This document shows positions 15,682 to 22,505 of a stretch of 24,342 nt of DNA, in pieces; position 1 is the stretch's first letter; every line of letters begins with the position of its first letter. The position numbers were made by a program, and so were the translations under genes. Under the pieces are notes generated by a model. The model did no database searches, was not told the DNA's origin, and was given only the letters and a program-made list of their open reading frames with translations. This DNA comes from CAZDDW01 sp043811105 (GTDB lineage: Bacteria; Patescibacteriota; Patescibacteriia; UBA9934; CAZDDW01): the NCBI GenBank assembly GCA_043811105.1, contig JBDRNK010000109.1, positions 1 through 24,342 of the forward strand, given 5' to 3'.

Positions 15682-15710
15682 ACCCTGCCCGATTAGATCG
15701 AGCAGGGTTT
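15682..15710. terminator. Hairpin between convergent genes
   Basis: ACCCTGC (15682-15688) pairs with GCAGGGT (15702-15708) and encloses CGAT-tag-ATCG. It lies just past the minus-strand zinc-knuckle gene and probably terminates it, though the minus-side T tract is weak. Confidence 0.6.
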
Positions 15711-15718
15711 GTTGGGTG

Positions 15719-15928
15719 CTACTTTTTTGTTTTTCCTCGAACACACAGACATTTGGCACAGTATTTCCCCTTTTTGACCATCTTGTTACAGCGTGGCGTA
15801 GCACATTTTGTGGGTGGATTCGAAACCCCGCCTTGTGGTTGTGGTTCACGCTGATGCATGAAACAACCATAGCAGAAGTTTTCAGCAAAGATCGGCTTGG
15901 TACAATCCGGCGAGATACAGGTAGACAT
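15719..15928 (-). CDS. Twin zinc-knuckle mini-protein
   Basis: 69 residues with two identical spacings C-x4-C-x9-C-x2-C: C4/C9/C19/C22 and C42/C47/C57/C60. A Pro/Gln/Gly linker (REPQPQGGVSNPP) joins them, and the tail is basic (VRGKTKK). Each unit should bind one zinc, so it looks like an internally duplicated knuckle. A very strong AAAGGAGGT site precedes the ATG. DNA, RNA or protein binding is possible; I do not recognise the family. Bacteria-wide small zinc-finger proteins often act as adaptors, but nothing here identifies a partner. Confidence 0.75.
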   Translation of the reverse strand: MSTCISPDCTKPIFAENFCYGCFMHQREPQPQGGVSNPPTKCATPRCNKMVKKGKYCAKCLCVRGKTKK

Positions 15929-15983
15929 CTAACCTCCTTTCTGCGCCCCACCTAATATATTCAGATTAGCACTATGTGTATAT

Positions 15984-15996
15984 ATTTGTACAATAT
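15984..15996. promoter_or_regulatory. AT-rich near-palindrome with TTGTACAA core
   Basis: The intergenic region 15929-16090 is AT-rich. TTGTACAA (15986-15993) is a perfect 8-bp palindrome within a longer near-palindrome of ATAT/ATAT flanks. It is a candidate operator between the divergent genes. Confidence 0.25.
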
Positions 15997-16025
15997 TAGA
16001 TTAAAGATCAGGTATATATATCACT

Positions 16026-16062
16026 GTCAACGCTTGACGGATGGGTGAAAAGCTGGTATTTT
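16026..16062 (+). promoter_or_regulatory. Promoter TTGACG-N17-TATTTT
   Basis: TTGACG (16034-16039), 17-base spacer, TATTTT (16057-16062). GTCAA-CGC-TTGAC (16026-16038) makes the -35 part of an inverted repeat, as in the other divergent region at 15082-15109. Confidence 0.55.
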
Positions 16063-16090
16063 GTATCTCTGTTCATTCACTGGAGGTAAA

Positions 16091-16714
16091 ATGCGAACAA
16101 TGAAAATTAAGTCCGATATTCTGTTGGGAATGTCAGTGCCAGTGGCAGTGGCTTATGGGATTAGTTTGCAAGCGGTTTCTGAGAGGCTTTATCGTGAAAA
16201 TATTATCAACGATTGGGATCCAGAGCAACTGAATCTATTGGTCAGAATCCTTCAGCAACATGGTATTTCCGAAAACGCCAGTGCCGCTACCTTGATCGTC
16301 CATGGTGTGGTCGCCGGCAACTCGTTCAATCGAAATCAGGTGGTATATGATTGTGGCCTGCCGGTTGTGCAGATTGTTGATGCTGTTTTGTTCATGCTCG
16401 AGTCTGTTCGACAAAACGAAGTTGATCAGGCCCTAAAGCACGCTCGGTCATTCAGTGGTCGGATGAAAAGCGACATCTTGGTCTGCTTTGCCGCTCTACT
16501 GGTTTGCACTATCAAAACGGTGCATACGAACATAAGTAATCCACCGCCAGGCTGTAAAATCAAAAACATTCATGATCTTTCAGTAAATGGATTTGTTCTA
16601 CTGTATGACGACGTGGCTCGAGCTGTTGCTCGGCTAAATCACTCAATTTACGACGACTTCATTCAGCGTTGGCTAGCTCTGCGACAAGATCTAGTTCCAC
16701 TGATCAGTGAATAA
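16091..16714 (+). CDS. Hypothetical helical protein
   Basis: 207 residues from ATG 16091, selected because GGAGG lies 4 bases upstream; an in-frame TTG at 16061 would overlap the -10 box. The sequence is mostly helical (DPEQLNLLVRILQQHG, VVQIVDAVLFMLESVRQNEVDQALKHA) with one more hydrophobic stretch (DILVCFAALLVCTIKTV) that could be a buried helix. There is no signal peptide or known motif and I do not recognise the family. It is monocistronic with its own promoter and terminator, in the strong-Shine-Dalgarno gene style of this block. Confidence 0.68.
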   Translation: MRTMKIKSDILLGMSVPVAVAYGISLQAVSERLYRENIINDWDPEQLNLLVRILQQHGISENASAATLIVHGVVAGNSFNRNQVVYDCGLPVVQIVDAVLFMLESVRQNEVDQALKHARSFSGRMKSDILVCFAALLVCTIKTVHTNISNPPPGCKIKNIHDLSVNGFVLLYDDVARAVARLNHSIYDDFIQRWLALRQDLVPLISE

Positions 16715-16716
16715 TT

Positions 16717-16739
16717 GACCCTCTCTCGGGTCTTTTTTT
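16717..16739 (+). terminator. Rho-independent terminator
   Basis: GACCC-TCTCTC-GGGTC followed by seven T (16733-16739). Confidence 0.85.
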
Positions 16740-16752
16740 ATTCAGAATATTT

Positions 16753-16781
16753 TTGACACAACAGCTAAACTAACGTAGAAT
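16753..16781 (+). promoter_or_regulatory. uppS promoter, near-leaderless
   Basis: TTGACA (16753-16758), 17-base spacer, TAGAAT (16776-16781), then AAGCTAGAT and ATG. Only 9 bases separate the -10 from the start codon, so the mRNA should be leaderless or nearly so. Confidence 0.75.
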
Positions 16782-16790
16782 AAGCTAGAT

Positions 16791-17483
16791 ATGTCTATAA
16801 AACACTTAGCAATTATCCTTGACGGAAACCGGCGCTGGGCTCGGTCGCGTAATCTGCCGACTTTTGAAGGTCATCGGCGGGGTTATGATCGAGTGAAAGA
16901 AGTAGGGGATTGGTGTTTGGCTCGCCGGATCAAATATCTAACAGTCTACGCTTTCTCAACAGAAAACTGGAAACGAAGTCAGGAAGAAGTTGGGTATCTG
17001 ATGGACTTACTGTATCTGGCTTTGACCAAAGAAGTTGATTATTATGTGCAGCGGAATATCCGCTTGCGAGTTATTGGTCGTCGACGTGAATTATCAGACA
17101 AGTTGATCAAAGCGATTAACGAAGCTGAAGATCGGACAAAAAATAATACAGCTGCGCAAATCAATCTTTGCATAAACTATGGCGGTCGAGCCGAGATTGT
17201 TGCTGGTGTTCAAAAGCTGATCGACGCCGGCATTAGTTCGGACAAGGTAACCGAAGAGATCTTTGCCGATCAACTATGGACTGCTGGTCTACCAGATCCA
17301 GAACTGATCATCCGAACCAGTGGTGAGCATCGTCTTTCCGGATTTTTGACTTGGAGCGGTGTTTACTCTGAATTACTATTTATTGATAAACATTGGCCGG
17401 ATTTTGCTGAACAGGATCTTGATGATGCTTTGACTTGGTTTTCAAATCGTTCCCGAAGATTTGGTGGCGATCAAAAAAAGTGA
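16791..17483 (+). CDS. uppS: Isoprenyl transferase (undecaprenyl diphosphate synthase)
   Basis: 230 residues with all cis-prenyltransferase motifs: DGNRRWA at 11-17 (catalytic Asp11), FSTENW at 55-60, NYGGR, and PDPELIIRTSGE-x-RLS (R175, R181, S183) for pyrophosphate binding. The position after RTSGE is His rather than the commoner Gln. The enzyme condenses IPP onto farnesyl-PP to make the C55 carrier for peptidoglycan and surface glycans. It therefore supplies the substrate that the flippase/glycosyltransferase cluster at 1097-5270 would use. It is slightly short at the C-terminus but complete. Confidence 0.95.
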   Translation: MSIKHLAIILDGNRRWARSRNLPTFEGHRRGYDRVKEVGDWCLARRIKYLTVYAFSTENWKRSQEEVGYLMDLLYLALTKEVDYYVQRNIRLRVIGRRRELSDKLIKAINEAEDRTKNNTAAQINLCINYGGRAEIVAGVQKLIDAGISSDKVTEEIFADQLWTAGLPDPELIIRTSGEHRLSGFLTWSGVYSELLFIDKHWPDFAEQDLDDALTWFSNRSRRFGGDQKK

Positions 17484-17484
17484 T

Positions 17485-17513
17485 TTGACCAAATCAATAT
17501 TTCTTAGTAAAAT
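17485..17513 (+). promoter_or_regulatory. Promoter TTGACC-N17-TAAAAT, near-leaderless
   Basis: TTGACC (17485-17490), 17 bases, TAAAAT (17508-17513), then AAGCTTAAT and ATG: the same 9-base gap as uppS and the same TAAAATAAGCTTA string as at 1074. Confidence 0.75.
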
Positions 17514-17522
17514 AAGCTTAAT

Positions 17523-18041
17523 ATGAGGAACAATATCATTATCTTATTAGTCGCTTTACTGCTTGTCGGTGGTATCTATTGGCTTAAGACCAATGCTGAT
17601 ACAAAACAGGCTGATCTACCAATTGTGGAAATTGAATACCAGCAGGTTGGATATCAAGGTAGAGGATTTAGTTTTGAATATCCTGACAAATATGAACGCA
17701 GTCCCGATGCTCTTTGGACAAAGGATCGTTATTTTTATTATCGCAACCCTCGTTTGGATACCCCAAGCGATCTTGTCCCGGATATTAATATTTATTCTTA
17801 TCAGACTTCAGGGACAATGCTTGAATACTTTCAGACTTTGTATGAGACCAAGGAAATAAACTTTGAGGATATAATAATTGGTGATTATACTTTCAAAAAG
17901 TTCGTTGTCGATTACAATCAATATACCTTCATTCATTATGCTGTTCAATCTGAAGATATGATTTATATTTTCCGCATTTTTGATCAAGAAGATGATAATC
18001 AGGAATTGCTTGATATGATTTCTTCTCTAAAGCTCGAATAG
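17523..18041 (+). CDS. Membrane-anchored protein with PsbP-like domain
   Basis: 172 residues. An N-terminal TM or uncleaved signal (NNIIILLVALLLVGGIYWL) is followed by an extracytoplasmic domain. That domain begins GRGFSFEYPDKYERSPDALW, which resembles the opening of PsbP/Mog1-like domains (F.YP..W), and it continues with alternating strands. No catalytic residues stand out. It is the first gene of a run reaching 19689 whose starts follow within 3-25 bases. The fold call is tentative. Confidence 0.68.
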   Translation: MRNNIIILLVALLLVGGIYWLKTNADTKQADLPIVEIEYQQVGYQGRGFSFEYPDKYERSPDALWTKDRYFYYRNPRLDTPSDLVPDINIYSYQTSGTMLEYFQTLYETKEINFEDIIIGDYTFKKFVVDYNQYTFIHYAVQSEDMIYIFRIFDQEDDNQELLDMISSLKLE

Positions 18042-18048
18042 AAGTAAT

Positions 18049-18546
18049 ATGATATTTCGACGCAAACGCTTGAAATACACTGGTTCGATAGTCTTGGGTT
18101 TAAACGATGCTTTGGTTGAATTGACCGGAGCACTTGCCGGATTTACTTTAGCTTTGCAAGAAACGCGACTAATCGCTATGGTTGGTTTGATCACTGGAAT
18201 CGCCGCAGCTTTATCAATGGCCTCTTCAGAGTATTTATCAATTAGAATCGATGGTAATGGTCATAGCCCGATTCGTGCGGCAATTTATACCGGAATTGCA
18301 TATATAATAACTGTGTTTTTGTTGGTAGCACCGTTTTTTATTTGTTCCAGTTATACTACTGCTTTGATTTTTACTTTGGTAACAGCATTGTTTATTATTG
18401 CCGGGTTTACGTATTACATTGCCAAAACCAACAAGCTTTCTTTTGTTCAGCGTTTCTTTGAAATGGTTGGAATAAGTTTTGGTGTTGCCCTGGTTTCTTT
18501 CATTGTTGGCTACTTGATCCGTTATTTAATTGTTTTGCCACTTTAA
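18049..18546 (+). CDS. Short VIT1/CCC1-family membrane protein
   Basis: 165 residues, about five TM helices. GLNDALVELTGALAGFTLAL and LITGIAAALSMASSEYLSIR match TM1 and TM2 of VIT1/CCC1 iron/manganese transporters. Classical members are longer and carry a cytosolic metal-binding domain between TM2 and TM3; here only a short loop (IDGNGHSPI) remains. Metal transport is plausible but not assured for a protein without that domain. It starts 7 bases after the upstream stop. Confidence 0.8.
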   Translation: MIFRRKRLKYTGSIVLGLNDALVELTGALAGFTLALQETRLIAMVGLITGIAAALSMASSEYLSIRIDGNGHSPIRAAIYTGIAYIITVFLLVAPFFICSSYTTALIFTLVTALFIIAGFTYYIAKTNKLSFVQRFFEMVGISFGVALVSFIVGYLIRYLIVLPL

Positions 18547-18566
18547 ACGTCTTAAAGAAATTGATT

Positions 18567-19031
18567 ATGAATAAAACGAAATATTTTATATTGCCCATGA
18601 TTCTGGTTTTGGTCGGTGGCGGGTGTTCTCAAGGTTTGCCTGAGGACCAGCAAATTGAGTACGAAGAAGTTCAAGAGTTGTTCGAGGAAGTAGCTCAGAA
18701 CTATCAGGTGCATGGATCGTGCAATGTGATTGATAGTAGCAGTACCTGCTTTGATTATATTGGTTCGTTATGGAAAGCCGAGTTTCAAATGCAGTTGAAT
18801 TGTCAAGATGTTGGTACATTCAGTTATAACACCTGTCCGTATTCTGAGAACGGCGGTTGTCGATCAATGCCAGGCTCGGTCGGAGAGATCATTGCTTGGT
18901 CATATCCATACGGTGGTCAGCCAATAACCGGCGAACAATTGGCCGTGCAGGCAGCGACATGTAATTCTTTGGAAGTGGCTGAGTGGGTTATGCCAGACCA
19001 GGTTTTCTTAAACCAGCCAGTAACTGAGTAG
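18567..19031 (+). CDS. Small lipoprotein, Cys-rich
   Basis: 154 residues from ATG 18567; the in-frame TTG at 18561 is less likely. The signal peptide ends in a lipobox-like VGGG-C (Cys20). The mature part starts with an acidic helix (EYEEVQELFEEVAQNYQ) and has about eight further cysteines (SCNV, TCFD, NCQD, TCPY, GCRS, TCNS), so disulfides are likely after export. Family and function are unknown. It sits between the VIT1-like gene and the S51 peptidase. Confidence 0.7.
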   Translation: MNKTKYFILPMILVLVGGGCSQGLPEDQQIEYEEVQELFEEVAQNYQVHGSCNVIDSSSTCFDYIGSLWKAEFQMQLNCQDVGTFSYNTCPYSENGGCRSMPGSVGEIIAWSYPYGGQPITGEQLAVQAATCNSLEVAEWVMPDQVFLNQPVTE

Positions 19032-19035
19032 TAAT

Positions 19036-19689
19036 ATGAAATTATTGTTGACATCGGCTGGACTGGCCGGAGAAATTAAAGATCATTTGATTAGACTGGT
19101 CGGCAAAGAGCCGGAGCAAACCCTGGTGGGATACATACCAGTGGCCGTTGAGGTTGAGTCTGATAAATCTTACGCCGCGGTTGATCGACAAGAGTTGGTT
19201 GATATTGGTTTTAAAGTGATTGATGTTGACATAAAGAATCCGAGCGAACATCAAGTGCTTGATGATTGCGATATCATCTATGTCGAAGGCGGTAACACGT
19301 TTTATCTGCTGGACCATGTACGAAAAAGTGGATTTGATTCTAAGTTGTCTGAATTAATCGGTCAAGGAAAAATATATGTCGGCGTAAGTGCCGGCAGTAT
19401 CCTGGCCGGTTCGAGCATTGAGGTCAGTAAGTATGGTGATTGTGATCGATATGGAATTACAGAATTCACCGGACTTAATTTGGTTCCATTTAGTATCACT
19501 CCCCACTACAATCAAGACCTTGAATCCGGGACGGCCGAACAAATCAATGAGTTTGCACAAGCCGGTGATCCATTGGTCGGAATAACAGATTCACAAGCGG
19601 TTTTAGTTGTAGACGATCAAATCTCAATCATTGGTCCTGGCCAGCAATATCTTTGGAACACAAATCCAAACCTGCTTTCGATTGAATAA
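19036..19689 (+). CDS. Peptidase S51 (dipeptidase E-like), chromosomal copy
   Basis: 217 residues with the class-I-amidotransferase-like fold of peptidase E. Marks are the YVEGGNTFYLL loop (GGNT 85-88), the nucleophile elbow GVSAGS with Ser118, and a His in ITPHYN (His157). Canonical peptidase E cleaves Asp-X dipeptides; related proteins include cyanophycinases, so substrate is uncertain. It starts 4 bases after the lipoprotein stop and is the last ordinary gene before the cassette array, whose first cassette encodes a distant homologue. Confidence 0.88.
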   Translation: MKLLLTSAGLAGEIKDHLIRLVGKEPEQTLVGYIPVAVEVESDKSYAAVDRQELVDIGFKVIDVDIKNPSEHQVLDDCDIIYVEGGNTFYLLDHVRKSGFDSKLSELIGQGKIYVGVSAGSILAGSSIEVSKYGDCDRYGITEFTGLNLVPFSITPHYNQDLESGTAEQINEFAQAGDPLVGITDSQAVLVVDDQISIIGPGQQYLWNTNPNLLSIE

Positions 19690-19800
19690 TCTAAAGCGCA
19701 AATATAAAATCAATCAGAATTGTTTGAGGTGTTTTCCATATTTACACATCTCAAAGGTTTGTATAACACACAAGATGTTGTTACAATCTGGTTATAAAGT

Positions 19801-19921
19801 TTGGATATCAACCAGATATTCGCAATTCCGCTGCGCTCCATTTGCGAATATCGCGCGCGGATATCTCCGCCGATATACTCCATTCCGCTTCGCGGAACTC
19901 CGTATATCAACGGATATCCAA
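19801..19921. repeat. Three-armed palindrome at the left edge of the cassette array
   Basis: In the 330-base gap 19690-20019, TTGGATATC (19801-19809) pairs with GATATCCAA (19913-19921). Inside are two arms: GATATTCGCAA (19815-19825)/TTGCGAATATC (19842-19852), and GATATAC (19872-19878)/GTATATC (19902-19908) capped by CCGC-ttc-GCGG. The upstream part (19690-19800) shows only a weak TTTGAG...CTCAAA hairpin and a GTATAACA that resembles an attC left end. Confidence 0.55.
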
Positions 19922-19998
19922 CATTTCTTTACGCAAACCCTTCGGGATTTGCTTCAAGAAACATTGGATCATCCGCGCGCGTTATATGAAATAAATTT
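19846..19998 (+). repeat. attC-like site A
   Basis: L''-like GCGCGCGGAT (19853-19862) pairs with ATCCGCGCGC (19971-19980), which runs directly into GTTATATGAAATAAATTT (19981-19998), the shared right end. The left core is a diverged AATATC rather than TAAC. An inner arm GCAAACCC-ttc-GGGaTTTGC adds to the hairpin. It overlaps the three-armed palindrome. It lies just before the S51 cassette. Confidence 0.5.
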
Positions 19999-20019
19999 TA
20001 TCACTTAGTGCAGAAAATT

Positions 20020-20685
20020 ATGAAAAAACTAGTACTACACAGCGACCAAGTTAGTGGAAAAACTCAAGTTGACGAGGCTTTCTTGAAGTTTTTCGGTGAT
20101 AGCAAACCAAAAATTGCATATATTCCATCGCAATCTGATTTAACAAGAAAGTATTTCAATCAAAAAGTTGAGTGGTATAAACAATTTGACATAACTGATT
20201 TGCTCTATTTTGATATTGATCAAGAATACAATGAGGAAAAAATTTCCGAATTATTATCCTGCGATGCGATATTTCTTTCTGGGGGAAACACATATTACTT
20301 TCTCAATTCGCTGAAAAATCGTAATTTTATTCCGATTCTAAAAAACTTTGTTGAAAAAGGTGGCGTTTTGATTGGTGTTTCTGCTGGCAGTATTATAATG
20401 TCCAAAACTATTTCTGTAACATCAATTGATGATGATATTGGTGGTGATCAAAACACCGTCGGTATAAAAGATTTTTCAGCTCTTGGATTTAACGATTTTG
20501 AATTTTTTCCTCATTTCGATATTAACAATATTGAGATTGCACGGAGGCTGAAAGAATATTCCAAGAAGAGCAAATCAGTTATTTATGCATGCAAAGACGG
20601 CGATGGAATAATTGTTGAAGATAATAATATGCAATTTTTTGGCGATGTGCTGAAAATAGAGAATGGTGAAATTACAACGGCGTGA
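20020..20685 (+). CDS. Peptidase S51-like protein, cassette-borne
   Basis: 221 residues from ATG 20020; an in-frame GTG at 20008 is less likely. GGNTYYF at 88-94, nucleophile GVSAGS with Ser121, and FPHFDI with His165 match the S51 catalytic set. It resembles its chromosomal neighbour (19036-19689) only in these motifs, so it is not a recent duplicate. AT-rich, Lys/Asn-rich composition and attC-like sites on both sides mark it as a mobile cassette gene. The ATG lies exactly 36 bases after the GTT of attC A, as for the HIT cassette. The stop sits 2 bases before the next attC. Confidence 0.85.
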   Translation: MKKLVLHSDQVSGKTQVDEAFLKFFGDSKPKIAYIPSQSDLTRKYFNQKVEWYKQFDITDLLYFDIDQEYNEEKISELLSCDAIFLSGGNTYYFLNSLKNRNFIPILKNFVEKGGVLIGVSAGSIIMSKTISVTSIDDDIGGDQNTVGIKDFSALGFNDFEFFPHFDINNIEIARRLKEYSKKSKSVIYACKDGDGIIVEDNNMQFFGDVLKIENGEITTA

Positions 20686-20687
20686 TA

Positions 20688-20841
20688 AAATTTACATCAT
20701 ATAACAGCGTGTATGAGGTTCAAGAAAAAGTGCGTTAATAATTTTCAAAGGTTGCACTTTTTCTTTCACCCAAATTTTGCCTCCTCTATGATAAAATAAT
20801 AAGGAAGTCGGCGAAACTTCTCATACACGCAAACGTTAGGA
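20688..20841 (+). repeat. attC-like site B
   Basis: Starts AAATTTACATCATATAAC (20688-20705). GCGTGTATGAG (20707-20717) pairs with CTCATACACGC (20820-20830), with an unequal GTTC/GAAA..TTC side giving extrahelical bases. An internal stem AAGAAAAAGTGC (20722-20733)/GCACTTTTTCTT (20754-20765) is followed by CACCCAAATTTTGCCTCC (20767-20784). It ends in ACGTTAGGA (core GTTAGGA, 20835-20841). Confidence 0.6.
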
Positions 20842-20903
20842 CGCCATCGCGAGCTGTGCTCGCTCTCGTCTCGCCACCCGGCGAGACCCGTGTCGTCCTA
20901 ACG
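20834..20903. repeat. Gene-less palindromic segment between attC B and C
   Basis: CGTTAGGACG (20834-20843) and CGTCCTAACG (20894-20903) are perfect inverted repeats joining the end of B to the start of C. Between them are two hairpins, GCGAGC-tgt-GCTCGC (20849-20863) and GTCTCGCC-accc-GGCGAGAC (20868-20887). Too short to hold a gene: an empty cassette or part of a compound site. Confidence 0.5.
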
Positions 20904-21043
20904 GGCTGCGTCTGACGCCGCTGTGTCGGCACATGCCACTCGCTTCGCTCGCGACAGCGCCTAACAGCGGGCTATGCGAAATGCCCCCGCCTACGGCGGG
21001 AGCCACTTCGCATCAGCCGCAGCCCGTTATGTGAAATAAATTT
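20896..21043 (+). repeat. attC-like site C (with a nested shorter site)
   Basis: CCTAAC (20897-20902), then GGGCTGCGTCTGA (20903-20915), which pairs with TCAGCCGCAGCCC (21013-21025) with one mismatch. Next comes GTTATGTGAAATAAATTT (21026-21043). A shorter alternative uses CCTAACA (20960-20966), GCGGGCTATGCGAA against TTCGCATCAGCCGC, and a CCCGCC-tac-GGCGGG tip, a size normal for attC. GC-rich, unlike the cassettes around it. Confidence 0.6.
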
Positions 21044-21064
21044 AGCCCTTAATCTAATAAAATT

Positions 21065-21469
21065 ATGAATGATTGTATTTTTTGCCAAATTGTAAACGGA
21101 AAAGCACCAGCAAAGATTATCCATGAAAATGAAAATGTGATTTGTTTTTTGCCAAAGAAAGTTGAAGTTTATGGACATACCTTGGTTGTACCTAAAAAGC
21201 ATTATGCTGATTTGTACGATATACCAGCAGACATTCTTTGTGATTTAGTAAAAGTCGCCCAAAAACTCACATTAGAATATAAACAAAAAATAAATGCGAC
21301 AGGCATGAATTTAATGCATGCAAGCGGAAAGGACGGACAGCAGTCAGTATTCCATTTTCATTTTCATTTGCTTCCAAGGTTTAAAGATGATGGGTTAGAT
21401 ACTTGGCCCAATTTGGCAAAAATTGAAGTTGATAAAAACGAGCTTTTGGATAAATTACGAACGGGTTAA
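21065..21469 (+). CDS. HIT-family nucleotide hydrolase, cassette-borne
   Basis: 134 residues. CIFCQIVNG at the start (zinc-ligand-type C4 and C7), then KVEVYGHTLVVPKKHYADLYD and the histidine triad HFHFHLLPR (H97, H99, H101), as in Hint/HIT proteins that hydrolyse adenosine phosphoramidates or dinucleotides. The gene is complete. Its ATG is 36 bases after GTT of attC C, and its stop codon overlaps the first base of the next attC left end (TAAATTTACATC). Confidence 0.92.
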   Translation: MNDCIFCQIVNGKAPAKIIHENENVICFLPKKVEVYGHTLVVPKKHYADLYDIPADILCDLVKVAQKLTLEYKQKINATGMNLMHASGKDGQQSVFHFHFHLLPRFKDDGLDTWPNLAKIEVDKNELLDKLRTG

Positions 21470-21485
21470 ATTTACATCACATAAC
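21468..21485 (+). repeat. Left end of disrupted attC-like site D
   Basis: AAATTTACATCACATAAC matches the left ends at 20688 and 23998, but the expected L'' arm does not follow. Instead AACTAATT (21483-21490) and the IS110 element begin. Confidence 0.5.
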
Positions 21486-21518
21486 TAATTATATCTCCGT
21501 CAACACCATTCTGTGGAT

Positions 21519-21543
21519 AAAAGAGACCTAAGAGGTCTCTTTT
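21519..21543 (-). terminator. Terminator embedded in the end of the transposase gene
   Basis: AAAAGAGACC (21519-21528), loop TAAGA, GGTCTCTTTT (21534-21543): a perfect 10-bp stem. On the minus strand the transposase TAG lies in the loop and the right arm supplies the T run. Confidence 0.65.
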
Positions 21544-22505
21544 GGATTCAAGGTGGGATCGGTAAACGGTTGGTTGTTGGTCCAAACACTATGAATCACT
21601 CGAGCCATCTTATTCATCGTGGCAATAAGAGCCACTCGGTAAGGCTTGCCTTCAGAGATCTTCTTTTGAAAGAAGACTTGGAAAGTATTCGGACGAAGGA
21701 CAGCCACGGAGCAGGCGTTATAGAGTCTGGTTCGTAGTATCTTGTTACCTCGTTTGGAAATATAACCTTTGCCATGAATTGATGTACCTGACTGATGAAC
21801 TCTGGAATCCAGACCAATATAAGCAGTGAGTTGTTTTGGTTCTTTGAACCGTCTGATGTCCCCAACCTCGGAGATAAAAGCCGCGGCTGTTAAAGGACCG
21901 ACTCCGGGAATGGTTCGAAGAAGGCGCTGTTCTTCTATTTTATGTTGTTTCAGTTCATACTCCAATTCTTTGGATTTCTCCTCTAAAACACGCTGTATTT
22001 CATGATAAGGGTTGGGTAGCGACACACCAACGCAGGCCTGTTTGTATTCGATATCCTTAATCTGTCGATTGATCTTCAAAAGATAATTAGCCAAACTGTT
22101 TCTTTGTCTGACCAGACTTTTAATAGTTAGGGTATCAACGGTTTCTTGAAAGGCGTAGCCATAGCCTTGAACAAGGCAATGTCGGATAAGGACGGCATCT
22201 TTTTGATCATTCTTTACTCGGCGCAAGGATGTCTGGTTTTGTTTTTTAACCGTGAGCGGATTGATAACTTTGACCGTAAAGCCGAGAGCCGTACATTTGA
22301 AACAAAGAAGATAATGATAACTTGCCGTGGATTCCAGACCAATCTCAGTATTGTTCTTATTACTCTGTGTTTTATTAAGATGTTGAAGAAAGGAGTGAAT
22401 ACCTGCCGGAGTATTGGCGAATTTAACCGATGGCCTTGTTTCATCAAAGCAAGCATAGAAATCCGCTTTGGACACATCTATACCAATAAAGTGTTTGACA
22501 TCCAT
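21528..22505 (-). CDS. IS110-family transposase (DEDD recombinase)
   Basis: 325 residues, apparently intact. The N-terminal RuvC-like DEDD domain has FIGIDVSKADFY (Asp10), IGLESTASYHY (Glu58) and VKNDQKDA (Asp100, Asp103). The C-terminal domain (Transposase_20 type) starts LRTIPGVGPLTAAAFISEVGDIRRF and continues AYIGLDSRVHQSGTS...GYISKRGNKILR, where the Ser used as nucleophile by these enzymes is expected. IS110 enzymes recombine short target cores and are guided by a bridge RNA. All catalytic positions are present, so it may be active. Confidence 0.95.
   Translation of the reverse strand: MDVKHFIGIDVSKADFYACFDETRPSVKFANTPAGIHSFLQHLNKTQSNKNNTEIGLESTASYHYLLCFKCTALGFTVKVINPLTVKKQNQTSLRRVKNDQKDAVLIRHCLVQGYGYAFQETVDTLTIKSLVRQRNSLANYLLKINRQIKDIEYKQACVGVSLPNPYHEIQRVLEEKSKELEYELKQHKIEEQRLLRTIPGVGPLTAAAFISEVGDIRRFKEPKQLTAYIGLDSRVHQSGTSIHGKGYISKRGNKILRTRLYNACSVAVLRPNTFQVFFQKKISEGKPYRVALIATMNKMARVIHSVWTNNQPFTDPTLNPKETS

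Noticed and set aside
19801..19921. Cloverleaf-like folding suggesting a tRNA or tRNA-like element
   Set aside because: No T-loop (GTTCRAAYC), anticodon-arm geometry or acceptor-stem features; arms are AT-palindromes and fit a recombination-site context better.
19631..20008. Open frame of 125 codons across the array boundary
   Set aside because: It overlaps the S51 gene end and the palindromes; the translation is Arg/Ile-rich noise produced by repeats.
20849..21010. GC-rich hairpins as a CRISPR-like or rRNA fragment
   Set aside because: No repeated direct units with spacers and no conserved rRNA helices; the arms fit attC-type pairing.
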